From the NCBI RefSeq assembly GCF_025399195.1, contig NW_026252114.1, positions 218,532 through 282,531 of the forward strand: DNA of 64,000 nucleotides. The letters are read 5' to 3'. A program made the position numbers and the translations under genes. Below, piece after piece: positions 36,130 to 47,000 of this stretch (position 1 is the first letter of the stretch; each line of letters opens with the position of its first letter). The DNA is from Umbelopsis ramanniana AG (Eukaryota; Mucoromycota; Umbelopsidomycetes; Umbelopsidales; Umbelopsidaceae). The notes beneath the pieces are model-generated. The model made no database searches, had not been told where the DNA came from, and saw only the letters and a program-made list of their open reading frames with translations.

Positions 36130-38245
36130 CTATCGTTTCTTATACAAACATGGCTTCAGCAAATCTTTAGCTTTACGGGCAATGTTATTGGCATTCGCTG
36201 ACTTTCCACCACTTAGTCCCTTCTTCAATGCCTTCTTCTGCTTCATATTAAGACCTTTGAGCACCTCACTATCTTCGGCATCGACTCCTCCCTCATAGCT
36301 TGGCTTCTTTACGAAATCAAGAAGTATAAACATCTTGTTTGAATCGTCCTAATAAGAATAATCAGTATTGGTATGCTTATAGAAACATTCTTAGTAGTTT
36401 GGATATATACCTTGTCCATAAACTCAAAGCCAAGTTCGTCCATAAGCTCAATAAAGGCATCCACATCACTAAAGCGACTGATGACCTCTGCAATCTTCAG
36501 CTCGCTGCCTTCCTTTAGCACGCGATGAGCCTCTCGTATAAAATCAACATAGTTTGTTCCCATCAATGAAAGACAGAAAACAACAACATCAACAAAGTCC
36601 TTTGGAAGAGGAAGCTATAGAGAGGTTAATGGTTAGCAAAATCCACGCAATTGTACATTTCCTGAGGTAAGAGATACCTACCTTTGCTATATCACACGCC
36701 ACGACCTTATCATTCTTCGCTACCAAGTCAAAGCTAAGAACCTTGTGTTTTGTCAAAGTATGAGCAATTTTTGCGTCGCCGCAACCCATGTCCGCAATGA
36801 CAGTGCTTGTTGGTAAAGATTGCAGATATTCAATCATGACATCGACTGGATTTGTTGGCCATGACTCGACTTGATGTCGGAAACCTGCATGGTACTGAGT
36901 AGTACAGATACATCAATACAACAAGATACAGGGATAGTTATCGATGAAACGAAGGTGGCTTACATGTTCAAATAATTCTGGCTTCTCTTGGAATAAGGTA
37001 AATGACTCGTCTCCGGGAGTTGTATAGAGCTGTTCATTAAGCCATCTAAATCTAGATCCAGAAAGTTTATCCTTCATCTTTTGTTGCAACGCAGTTAGCT
37101 TTGGTGCAGCCGCTGCTTTGCTGGTTGTTTCTGCTTTAGTTTCTACTTTAGGTGCAGCGGGTTTGACATGCTCTTTCTAAAATGTGAAGTTGCATCAGTC
37201 TCCACTTTGTCAAACAGCCCTTCGTTAATAAACATGACATACGCACCTTAGATTCGACTTTACTTGCTTGACTGTTTTCGGTTTTGGACGACGATGATTT
37301 TGCTAGAGCCTGGTAGAATGTTGCCTCATTAGAGACGCCTTGAGGAATATGAGTTTTAAAATCATTACTTACCGCTTGCAATTTTTTCTTTTGCTTATCG
37401 TCAACCTTCTTAGTAGGCACCGCCGGTTTCGCTTTCGTTTGTCCGTTGATTTCGGGAGTAACATCGCTTACTATATCATCAGCTTTAACTTCAGCTTTAA
37501 CTTCATCTTTGCCTTCATCTTTAGCTTGCTGTCTTTGTTGGCGAGCCAGTCTTTTCCGTTGAGCTTTACTCAAGGTTGGACCGCTGTGTTCCTCTGTTGC
37601 AGTGTTGGCGTTGTTAGAAGTAGCTTGTACTTCAGTACTCTTTTGAGCAATTGGTTCGCTGTTATCTTTTACTTTTTTGTTGACTTGTTTTGCTGCTGGC
37701 TTTGCCGCCGGCTTTGGCTCTTCGAGAACCATTACAGACTGGGGAACATAGACATCCTGTGGGTCAGCGGAAAGTACCGAGACGTAATTGCTACGGTTGG
37801 TTCCTTGACCCACCGACAACTTGGATTCGACTTCCATATGATCCTTAGTCGACGTTTTTGTATCATTTCGATGCACCGATTCGCGTGCGTTTTTGGAAAA
37901 TGATTTGTCATTCGTTGCCCTTGCGTCGCTGTGATCGTTGCGTTTGTTATCAAACTTCTGCTTCTTGGACGAGTCCTTTGAAGGCACATTGTGCTGATCT
38001 GTTTCGGCTTTGCGTTTGCCTATATCCTGTTTACCATTCTTGTTCGCAATCGGTGTAGGTGTTGAAACCTGCTCTGCTTCTTCTGCTCGTACCTTTGGCT
38101 TGCGAGGAGCGGCTTGGCCAAGGGCTACTTCAACCAACTTCTTCCTTTTGAACGCCTTTTTTTCCTGTGACTTTGACAATTTCGTAGGAGCCTCCTTTGC
38201 TATGGCTCCCAAATTCCACCCTGGAGCATCGAATAAGCCTTGCAT
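36130..38245 (-). CDS. rrp8: Rrp8-type rRNA methyltransferase
   Basis: SAM-dependent nucleolar enzyme that makes m1A in 25S rRNA in yeast. The long N-terminus (to about residue 330) is Lys/Glu/Ala-rich and disordered, with repeated basic clusters (KAQRKRLARQQRQQAK). The Rrp8 core starts at LTALQQKMKDKLSGSRFRWL, then NEQLYTTPGDESFTLF, YHAGFRHQVESWP, the SAM-binding loop VIADMGCGDAKIAHTL, VVACDIAKLPL, VVVFCLSLMGTNY, and EAHRVLKEGSELKIAEV. It ends in a Lys-rich tail LLKPCLYKKR. All Rrp8 motifs are present. Start at 38245 (MQGLFDAPGWNLGAIAKEA), the usual Rrp8 opening. About 560 residues over some eight exons. Gap to the ligase gene upstream is 122 bases; all three neighbours are on the same strand. 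Confidence 0.94.
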
Positions 38246-38367
38246 GGTCGCTGAAACGATCTTTCAAATTTCTGGAATGGAAAACTTTCTCAGTCCATAG
38301 CCAAGGTGACTACTTTTTTTTTCTCATTTTCATACAAAAACCAGTCATGCCTCTGCAGAAGTGTGTT

Positions 38368-39937
38368 TTACTCTTCACGTCTGCCTTGTTCATAGACAGC
38401 TTTTACTGATGGAAACCGTAGAGATTTCCCATTTGACTTTTCAGACTCGGACTCTTGAAAATATTGGACACATATTTCCTTTCCAATTATAAGACTAGGA
38501 TCTTGCGCATAGCGTCTTCTCTGCTGGTTGGAAAAGCCAGATCCAACTCCTACATTATTTCCTGTTACCAAAAAGCCAAGTAAATACTTTGCATGTTCGA
38601 TTTCAATCCATCTGATAAGCTGTTACCTTTGTGCTGGATAATCACCGACGTCATTACTTTTTCAACCATGCCAGTATCTGGCATCCTCATGTCTCCAGTT
38701 TCGATACCCTTCACCTCGTACTCAGAATCTTCGTACTGCTTCAGCTTGAGTAAATTTCGGCTGTAGGTTAAGAGAACCGTTGATTAATACACTTTCGTTA
38801 AATTCTTTGATTTAGCCTAGTCAGTCTTCTATACCTTCGTTTCCCTTCGTAAACTGTGTCCTTCCTCAGCATTATCCCCTCCCATCCATTATCCACAGCA
38901 GTTTTCTCCATATTAATCAAATCCTCATTGTTGACTAGTAATGTCTGAGGCACAGCGCGTATAACATTTTGATCTGCTGCTTGAACAATTTTCTGAAGCT
39001 GTTCGAGTCGTTTGGAGAATATGGTTTGGTCATATGCATTGTTGAAGCTGTCGATGGGTATAACGTCGAAGATCTGGTATACTGGTTTGTCCATTTGTTT
39101 GTCCAAGGTTTTTATTTGCTTCAATGCCGACACAAACGTCTCCAGGTGTTCACTTTCTTCATAAACACATATCTCGCCGTCGAAAACAATATTGGGTCCA
39201 TTATAATTTCGCAACGCATCTTTCAAAGCACTCTGAACTTTTTGAAGAGTCATAAATGGCCGCCCAGTTCGAGATCGACAATCAACGACCCAAGGGTCAG
39301 ATAATGTCATTCTTGTTGCAGTAGCTAGGCACCTGACACCGTCCAATTTTCGCGAAGCATACCATGGCTCTCCTTTACTAACCACTGAAGATGGGTCGCC
39401 TTTGAACGGCATAGCTAAAGCCACGCGAAAGTCTGGCGATGCATTTGGAAAAACGCGATTCAGCGTCTGTAGCGATACTCCCATTCGCATGTTTCGGTCT
39501 ATTACTTTGAAGAATATCTCACGAAGTTCAGAACTTTGGCAATAGGATTTTAGAAAGGCACAGGCAGCAGCTAAAGCGTTGTTTCCAGTCAGCTGCCGAG
39601 AGGACAAATTATCCAAGAGATCATCTAGAGACTTGAATTGACAATCAATTTCCTCAGCCTTCTCCTCATATTGAACTATAGCACGAGAAGAAATCCAGAA
39701 TCTAGTATGCGGAGCGTATATACGTTTGAGAATATCAGCGCAGCTTGGGTATTTGGCTAGAAGTTCATGCTTTGCATTGGTACTTGGCGTCTTGTTTATG
39801 AGATCGGTCAGCTCTGCTAAGGCTGTAAGTTGTTTGGTAACATTTTGCTCCGCTGTTTGCGAATAAGAGAGCAATGTATGAGCTCTTGGCTTATGACGAA
39901 CAATTGGCGTGAGTGTCCTAGAAATCCGCTGTAGCAT
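38368..39937 (-). CDS. ATP-dependent DNA ligase, phage/kinetoplastid-like, mitochondrial leader
   Basis: Nick-sealing ligase of the nucleotidyltransferase family. The N-terminus MLQRISRTLTPIVRHKPR, with acidic residues absent, looks like a mitochondrial targeting sequence. Motif I is YASRKLDGVRC (AMP-accepting Lys197); motif III VFDGEICVY; IIIa YQIFDVIPID; IV WEGIMLRKDTVYEGK; V LLKLKQYEDSEYEVKG; then an OB-fold region and SLRFPSVKAVYEQG. About 480 residues and three exons. It is far shorter than nuclear Lig1 or Lig4 and lacks BRCT domains. The short layout resembles T7-type and kinetoplastid mitochondrial ligases. An N-terminal helical region (about 30-170) precedes the catalytic domain. An active enzyme is expected. 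Localisation is inferred only from composition. Confidence 0.88.
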
Positions 39938-40294
39938 TTATGTAACTGAGATCTCTCCTTTGCAGACAGCTGGACGAACAAAAATCAATGGCTAGCTCCG
40001 CTGAATTTTAGGTGTATCCTTTGAAAATAAGGTGGCCGTAATTATGTCTATTATCTATGATTACATACGGCTTCAATTTTCAAATATAAACTATACTCTG
40101 CTCATCTCCTTTTTATTAATAGCTTCATTATGTTTGAAACTATAGTCTAGGTCACAAAGTCAACGCGACAGCACAGTACATATTGGCAGCAGGACCTACC
40201 AAAATCTCACGTGGCATCCTTTCCCTTTACAACTGAAGGTACTGAAAGATAATGGAAATTTCAGCTTCTTCTTGAATAGCTCGATGATCTGCGT
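39938..40294. other. Divergent promoter region, ligase / MINPP-like
   Basis: 357 bases between two divergent start codons. AT-rich around 40060-40150, with CACGTGG near 40208. The CACGTG E-box is the binding core of Pho4-type phosphate regulators, which would suit a phosphatase gene; function here is inferred. Confidence 0.4.
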
Positions 40295-41602
40295 ATGATA
40301 CTCTCCTATATCGAAATATCCTTATGGATTGCGACAGCATTTTTTATGCTCTCGTCGGCATCATCCATAATGCAGTCTCATATACATGGTACGAGTAGAC
40401 TTGACTGGATCAAGCAACATCTAGGAACGAAGACACCTTATACGTCTGAGGTAGAAAACATTACTTCGGTTGATGAACCAGGCTGTAAATTACTACAATT
40501 TCATTCAGTTATACGTCATGGGACTCGATGGCCCACAGCCAGAAATACAGCCATAATAAGGGACATGGCATCTCGACTTCTTATGAGCAATAGCGATAAA
40601 CTCCAGTGGCTAAAGCACTGGGACGACCCTTTCTTGGCAGGAAAAGCCGGATATCTACACATAACAGGACAGCATGAGATGTATCACATGGGTCGACGAA
40701 TCGCTAAGCGATATAAGCGGTTACTGGAGAGTGTTGATCTCGACACAGACGAATTGCAATTCGCTTCAGACGCTCAATCTAGGACATCTCGATCGGGATC
40801 AGCATTCCATCTTGCTCTGCTAGAACAGACTGGTGATTTAACCTCAGCTTTTATCTCGCCCACGAGCTGGTCCATATACCCGAAAGCAACCGACTCGTAT
40901 ATCCATATGGGATATACTTGCCCTAGATGGCTATCTGAAGTGTATACAAACCCAAATGCCACGTATCAAGCCGATGCCTGGATTGAAGTGATGCTGCCAC
41001 CAATAGCAGATCGACTATCTACAGAATTTGAAGTCGAGTTAAGCGTATATGATATTAAAGCGATATACGTTGCATGTGCCTTCGAAACGTCATTTTTCGG
41101 AAACTATTCGGACTGGTGCAGCTTACTCGACCCGGACGACATACTGACATTAGAATACGCCGAAGACCTGGAACACTATTATAAGTTCAGTTATGGACAT
41201 GAAATTAATCGATGGGTAGCTACAGACCTGATGAGCATGCTCATGCGTAGGTTGGAAAGCAACGAGCCGCCTAAGATGAGCTTTCAATTTGGACACTCAC
41301 AAACCATTTTATTTCTCCAAACCTTCCTGAATTTGAACCAAGACAGCGACATACTTCGAGCAGATACACCAATAGACATGATACATGAACGTAAATTTAG
41401 GACAAGTAAAGTATCTCCTTTTGCAGCAAATATCGGTCTAGAGCTCCATGATTGTAGTGGCACTCGATACATTCGTGCTCTCTTGTCGGAACAAGAGGTC
41501 ATCCTGAAGGGCTGTGAGGAAGCTATGTGCCCGCTTGACCAGTTCAAGTCGTGGATTGGCGAAAAGTTGAAGCAAGATTACGACATGGTTTGTAGGTTAT
41601 AG
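40295..41602 (+). CDS. MINPP-like histidine phosphatase, secreted
   Basis: Member of the histidine acid phosphatase branch most like multiple inositol polyphosphate phosphatase. Single exon, 435 residues. The N-terminus has a hydrophobic signal (SYIEISLWIATAFFMLSSAS). The nucleophile motif is VIRHGTRWPT (His75). Substrate-pocket landmarks include LQFASDAQSRTSRSGSAFHL, where animals have a similar TT..RT segment, and a Cys-rich set. The second active-site motif is FGHSQTILFLQTF (His334). Usual MINPP proteins have HAE with Glu as proton donor; here it is HSQ. Thus the acid residue is replaced by Gln336, and activity is in doubt. It ends in a Cys pair region (GCEEAMCPLDQFKSWI). The stop is 128 bases from the end of the convergent Utp4 gene. 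Confidence 0.85.
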   Translation: MILSYIEISLWIATAFFMLSSASSIMQSHIHGTSRLDWIKQHLGTKTPYTSEVENITSVDEPGCKLLQFHSVIRHGTRWPTARNTAIIRDMASRLLMSNSDKLQWLKHWDDPFLAGKAGYLHITGQHEMYHMGRRIAKRYKRLLESVDLDTDELQFASDAQSRTSRSGSAFHLALLEQTGDLTSAFISPTSWSIYPKATDSYIHMGYTCPRWLSEVYTNPNATYQADAWIEVMLPPIADRLSTEFEVELSVYDIKAIYVACAFETSFFGNYSDWCSLLDPDDILTLEYAEDLEHYYKFSYGHEINRWVATDLMSMLMRRLESNEPPKMSFQFGHSQTILFLQTFLNLNQDSDILRADTPIDMIHERKFRTSKVSPFAANIGLELHDCSGTRYIRALLSEQEVILKGCEEAMCPLDQFKSWIGEKLKQDYDMVCRL

Positions 41603-41730
41603 TCTAGAGAACAAAGTTAAATTATCCCATATTATATATCCTTCGCATTTATTGGAAGAGGTTACAATCAGGGAAAACGATGCAAAATACAAAGTGGTAG
41701 AAAATACAAAAACAAACAATAATATGCAAT

Positions 41731-44406
41731 CTATGTTCCAAAGTGAGGCTTGTAGAATGATGGGGGTAGCTTTTCCAACATACTGAATTTTGGTCGCTCA
41801 ACCACTACCATCTCATTAGCATCTACAAAACCAGTGTAGAGTATCTGTTGATACTTGTTGGAGACCAAGAAATTGGACTCTCCGAATTTGTTCTTGGCGG
41901 CCTTCACTAGGCCAGACTTTCCATATACCTCATCTTCGTTTTTGTTATCCTTTCTCTTCTGTGATATCAATTCAGCCTGTTTGTCGGCATCCTTTCGCTT
42001 GCTGAGACTTGAGATGGAATTCCTTTCACCAGTTCCTCGCGTCAGATCAACAGAGCAAAGGTATGTGCTGCCATACACGATCATGTTATCAGGCTGAGCA
42101 GGGTTGTAAGCAACTCCCATAATTCGATCTCGTAATTCCAAGAAGTACTTTGGTAAGTTATGTGCGTTCTTCTGTGACCATTCTGTGTGTCGCTTTTTCT
42201 CAACATCATAGATGTAAAACTCGTTAGAAGCTAATGCAACAAGTAGATCGTTGGGTCTATAAGGGTTGAATGATATAGCTGTGCAGGGTGTTTTTGATAC
42301 TGGTAACTTTACGTGGGGCTGTGAAAGAGAGATGTGGGGGTAAGTAAGAGATATAACGAGGTGTAAAAAGATATAAATGCCGCATACCTTGAGGCTATCC
42401 AAGTTGAAAACATTAATTCGGTTCAAGTGATCTGCCGTAGCCAGCCACTGTCCATCAGCACTGATGGTCATCGAGGTAAGGGTTCCGATCTGGCGTTTCG
42501 CGTTGAGAGTCTTACTATCACGATGATCCTGGAACTCGCAGAGAACTTCGAAGTCTCCACTTTCCCATTTCAGCAATGAACAGACCAATATCCGAGAGTC
42601 GGTAGTAGCGATGATGAGCCTATCCGATCCAGGTGTAAAGATAACATGATGGGCACCAATGACCTCTTCACTGTTCAAATATGCAGCCAAAGCATTCTGA
42701 AGTCGTGCCTGCTTCTTAACCTTGAGTTGACCAGGAGATTGTGGCTATATAAAGCAATATCAGTCAGCATAACAGGTACCAAGCCGTTGTAATATGGTTT
42801 CAACTTACATCCTCTCGAATTCTAAAAAGCTTGACATTTTCAATATCCGCCACTGCAATCCATTGACCATCTTCAGACAGGGCACCGGACGTCAGGTAGT
42901 TCTCGTCCTTCAACTTCAATTCTAGAACTGCTTGTTGTGGCTCGACCAATTGAGGATCAGCACTTGCGCTATCACCATCATGGTTACTGATAGCCTTTCC
43001 TAACCGCCAAACGACAACAGAGTTGAAAAAGGTGCACATCATTAAGCGCTTGGATTTGCTGACACTTATGAGATCCTTCTGTGGACAAGGTGGCAGTTTG
43101 TTTTGGATGAGATTGGGGAAATCAGCAGCGGGAACAGCGATCAATTGCACATCGACTCCTCCAGAGACTAAAGAGTCGACATTACGATCATCATGTAATG
43201 CGAGGGCGCGGATATCATGAGAATGGTAGCGACGGTTACCCGCAATAACCCATTTCAAACGACCTTGGTTGTTGATGATCTCATTTCCATTCACCTTGCC
43301 GCTGTTGGTATTTTTCTTGGATTTCTTCTCATCTGTGACATCCACCACCTTGAAGGCAACTATTTGACGGTCAACACCTGCGGTATAGACACGCTGTCCG
43401 TTTCTTGAGGCAACTACTGTCAAAATATCCGCTCCGTGAGCTTTAAAACTTTGTTGCAAGGTTCCTGAACTGGCTTGCCAGAACATGACATTGCCGAGCG
43501 AATCTCCACTGACTATAATGCCATTGCTGGAAAGAATTAGGAAAGCAGTTAGCTTTGATTCGCGCTAAAAAGTCATCAAGATATTGCCAGGCTTACGGTA
43601 ATGAAGCAATGGACCAAACCAAGGTATCCTCCTTCTTGATTCTGTCAACAGTCATGCGCTTCTTCGCTCTTCCTGTCTTGACATCCCACATTGTGATGTT
43701 ACTGTGAGAAGAGCCGGTAACGATGCTATTGTCATCGCTGGTCCAAGCTATTGAAAGAACACGGCCCTTCTGCTTTTCAAATGCACGCATAAATTCGAGA
43801 TTTCCGTCAGCAATATCGAAAAGACGAACTGCTCCATCTTCGCATCCAGCAGCGAGTATAGTTCCAATACTGTTGACTGCCATGCACCAGATTGCACCTC
43901 CGTTTGAATCAACAAAACGCTGTGACTTGACTATTAGCTTGATGAAATGGTTCGATGAACACAATATATCTCGTCACATACCTCTGCACGTAGTTCAACA
44001 GTATCCCATTCCACAATGTAAGGGTTCAAGCCCGATGTAAAAAGTCGAGGTTTCTCGGCCAGTTGACGCTTTTTTGCAGCCTCCAATTCTTCTGGAGTGT
44101 CGTAATCATCGGTATCAGTGAGTACAGTTTGATGAGACCATACCAAAGCTTCAACGGACATGTTAGCACCTCCTGGAATGATCTATTTGAAGAATCAGTA
44201 TAAACGTGGCATTGACGTTTCTTTGCCCAAGTTGAACGGCAAAGTACCTTTTCAAGTCTATACTTGTGTCTAGGATCCCAAATCTCGATATTTCCATTAG
44301 CTCTACCACAGGCTAGGCGTGGCACACTGACACTTGGTGGAGTAAAGTCGAGAGTGTTGCATGCCGCAGGCTGGTACTCTACGAATCGGCAGCGGTGGAC
44401 TTCCAT
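41731..44406 (-). CDS. utp4: U3 snoRNP WD-repeat protein Utp4 (cirhin)
   Basis: Subunit of the t-UTP/UtpA part of the small-subunit processome, acting in early 18S rRNA maturation. Start at 44406 (MEVHRCRFVEYQPAACNTLD). WD repeats run from LACGRANGNIEIWDPRHKYR to the middle, for example GTILAAGCEDGAVRLFDIAD, SIVTGSSHSNITMWDVKTG, and GIIVSGDSLGNVMFWQAS, then TVVASRNGQRVYTAGVDRQI. A second propeller follows. The C-terminus (QQILYTGFVDANEMVVVERP, then LPPSFYKPHFGT) is the Utp4 signature ending. About 770 residues with at least five introns. It diverges from the BRI3-like gene across 162 bases that contain a 16-base A-tract. Length and ending agree with fungal Utp4. Confidence 0.95.
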
Positions 44407-44568
44407 GATCAGCTATAGATCCTTCAAAAAAAAAAAAAAAAGTCTTGCTGTAGAAAAAAATTCAGGTTTACACTGTGACTGTGACCTCCCTTTTTTTTGC
44501 TCATAAAAATAACCCGCTGTCAAAAGAAGTCTTGTTCCACTCTCTGTTTTATCACCTCTTGTTCAATT

Positions 44569-44999
44569 ATGCAGCAGCAAAACACCGGCTACTCTTATCC
44601 ACCTCCACCAAAAATTGTAACGCAAGTTCCTTCGGAAGAAGAGTTGCATAAAAGCGCACCACCTCAACCACCACAATTTGCACCAGATCATGATGATCAC
44701 CCGATTGATCCACCGTTTGTAGCTCAGCGCAAAATGATACAACAGCAATTTGGTCCTATTTGTCCAAGCGGAGGCTTTCACGAGCTTCGAATGCACTATA
44801 CGAAGAGTACTTTGTGCTTTGCAATCCTGGTTTTTCCATATTTTTGTGGATACCAGGGTAGACGTGAGGTATGTTTGCTGTTGAACGGACGACTTCGTCT
44901 GAATGCAATTGAAACGGCATAGAGACACTAACCTGTTTACAGTGCGTATGTACCAAGTGTGATACAAAATTTCCCGACATCGTTTTGCCCGAGCCATAA
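44569..44999 (+). CDS. BRI3/LITAF-like small membrane protein
   Basis: 118-residue protein in two exons (44569-44868 and 44943-44999). The Pro/Gln-rich cytosolic N-terminus (YSYPPPPKIVTQVPSEEEL) is followed by a paired-cysteine membrane module: CPSGGFHELRMHYTK, hydrophobic STLCFAILVFPYFCGY, then CVCTKCDTKF. Two Cys-containing half sites flanking a hydrophobic segment are the layout of BRI3 and LITAF proteins, which insert into endosome/lysosome membranes from the cytosol and bind zinc. The intron lies just before the second Cys knuckle. Function of the fungal members is not known. The short Pro-rich N-terminus could bind WW or SH3 domains, which is speculation. Confidence 0.75.
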
Positions 45000-46769
45000 T
45001 TAAGCCATCCGTTGTATGACCATCTCGTTCCTCGTTACAAGTCTCCTCCAATGATGTATTTAACGGTTGCCGAAAGGCGTTCTTTAATGCGGTTATGCAA
45101 AATTATACACATGTATATAGCGAAACTCTATCTCTTACTTTTATCTTACTATCACTGGCAATATATGAAATTCTGTGCAATGATAAAACCTTGTTTCATT
45201 ATCCTTACCTACTGGCTACCCACTTTGTGGTTCTAGTTTTTGACATCAAAATTTCCGGGCTAGCTGACCACATCGGTCAAACAGAAATTAGCTAGCAGAC
45301 ATCTGTTCTTTATTTAATTCACTTCAAATCCTACGTTCATTTGAATTTACAGATTGCGACGCTTAAAGCCCTTTCAGTGAGCTGTAAGAGGCGTTGCATC
45401 AGTCGGAGCCACCATGGGGCAAGATTTCGAACTGAAAATTGAAACAGCGCTGTAGGCAGTAGCTGCCAGCTGCAGTCAACGAAGATGATACTGGAGTTAA
45501 TAGCTGATAGCCTATTAAGAACCTGGTATTATTTTGGTAGTGATGTTGGTACCTTCTGAGACTCGATAAACGAGCTTTCAGAAAGCCACGAATACCGCAG
45601 CAACCACAACTTGATCTCGACCTGCTTGACTTACCTAATTTTTCCAGTCACGAAATTTTTTTTTCTTTATGATTCTTCTGTTATTTCAGAAAATATGATG
45701 AAAGCAGGTACTGAACGATTTGTTTCCTTCGCCGCAAGGTGGGAAATGCGTGACGAGAGGCGCTGGCCACCAACCTTGTTATAACAGCGTCGCCTGTGAT
45801 CTGAACCTTTTATCATACTGTAGTTTTCGAGAACTTTGGTATTTTTATTATACAATTTAAATAAACACTCCGCGCTCTTTTGAGCCAGGTCTTTCTGCTA
45901 AAATTTGTTTGCCAAGGGTTAGTTGAAATGTGATCAATAATATGCCAAGACGATCCTACCTCTTGGCTGACTAGTCCATGTACTGCACTCAATAGTAAAC
46001 ACAGAATGGGAGCAATGAAAGTCGTATTAATGACGACAAACTACAAAAGGGCCTTTTGCAGTCAAAATACCTTTTGATCTGCGGGTTTCCTTTAATTATG
46101 TCGTACATTTTTTTCGCATAATAGTGACAGCAACAATTTTTCCGCCTAAATGAGTGTTACAAAGCAGGAAAAAAAATCCAAGGATAGCTGTGAGCTCTGA
46201 TGCATTACATCAAAAAAAAGCCGCCTGAACAGTCTGGAACACTACAAAATACGTAAAAGGTAAAAATATGAGCTTGGCAGCAAGCTATAAATGGCACGTT
46301 ACCAGTGAATGTTACCGCAGTGGCTCGTAGATCAAACAGTACCTGGGACAGGAAAAATGATGCCGAGCGTTTCCATTATATCAATTTGCACGGTTACTTA
46401 ATGATAAATTTTATAGAAATTATAGCATTATATCAACCTTCATGTGAAACTTTTTTTTCGCTTTCATAGCCGCCTTTATTCATGAAAGGATTGGTCAGAT
46501 CAAGCACGTTGCAATGCAACCAAACAGGAGCCATCTCCTCATCGAGACGTCAGGACCTGACATGGTTACACCACAAAGACCAAAGTGCAAATTTCTGGTG
46601 CTGAAAAAAAAAACTGATTACCGCATATCTGACATCATGATCTCACCTTGTCAGGTCCGTAATGAGCAAGTTACACATTGGTGCCAGATCAAAGTTTATA
46701 AAAGGCTCTGTAAGTCAACACTCTTTTCATTCAGAAAATCACCTCTTCACCTCTACAAAAAAACAAAAC
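45000..46769. other. Intergenic region BRI3-like to Lmo0937-like (1.8 kb)
   Basis: AT-rich region without recognisable coding potential, with A/T homopolymer runs (45655, 46160, 46448). No tRNA, repeat family or conserved domain was recognised. The right end carries the core promoter of the next gene. Confidence 0.4.
46697..46704 (+). promoter_or_regulatory. TATA box of the small membrane protein gene
   Basis: TATAAAAG, a near-perfect TATA box, sits 73 bases before the ATG at 46770. The leader after it is pyrimidine/A-rich (TTTTCATTC, CACCTCTTCACC), as in strongly expressed fungal genes. Confidence 0.6.
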
Positions 46770-47000
46770 ATGTGCTACGGAATCGAAGTTATCGCTTGGG
46801 ATCTTTTGGTCGTCGTTGCCATCATTATGCTGATCGTTTGGATCTTGGGTCTCGTCCACGTTTATACCATCCCAACTGGAGGTCTTTTCCACATCTTCAT
46901 CGTCTTGGCAGTCATCTTCTTGATAGCTTGGATCTTCGTGCGCTGCTGTGGATGCGGTGGTCGCTACAGACGCCGTCGTGCTGGTGGCCCCATCGTATAA
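46770..47000 (+). CDS. Small two-helix membrane protein, Lmo0937/DUF5670-like
   Basis: 76-residue single-exon protein. Helix 1 is WDLLVVVAIIMLIVWILGLV; a short turn HVYTIPTGG follows; helix 2 is LFHIFIVLAVIFLIAWIFV; then a Cys-rich and basic tail (RCCGCGGRYRRRRAGG). The pattern W-x-L-G-L, then TxGGLxHxxLVxAVIxLI, is that of the short bacterial membrane proteins called lmo0937 family (DUF5670), whose role is unknown. The added Cys/Arg tail is not part of the bacterial form as I know it. The ATG at 46770 is chosen because it is the first after the TATA box. Strong promoter features suggest abundant or stress-induced expression. The family match is from pattern memory, not a search. Confidence 0.7.
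   Translation: MCYGIEVIAWDLLVVVAIIMLIVWILGLVHVYTIPTGGLFHIFIVLAVIFLIAWIFVRCCGCGGRYRRRRAGGPIV

Noticed and set aside
37340-37903. 187-codon plus-strand frame opposite Rrp8
   Set aside because: Antisense to the Lys/Ala-rich Rrp8 N-terminus; hydrophobic F/L/S composition is the mirror of Lys/Glu codons.
44563-45051. 162-codon minus-strand frame over the BRI3-like gene
   Set aside because: Antisense to the spliced small gene and lacks any motif.
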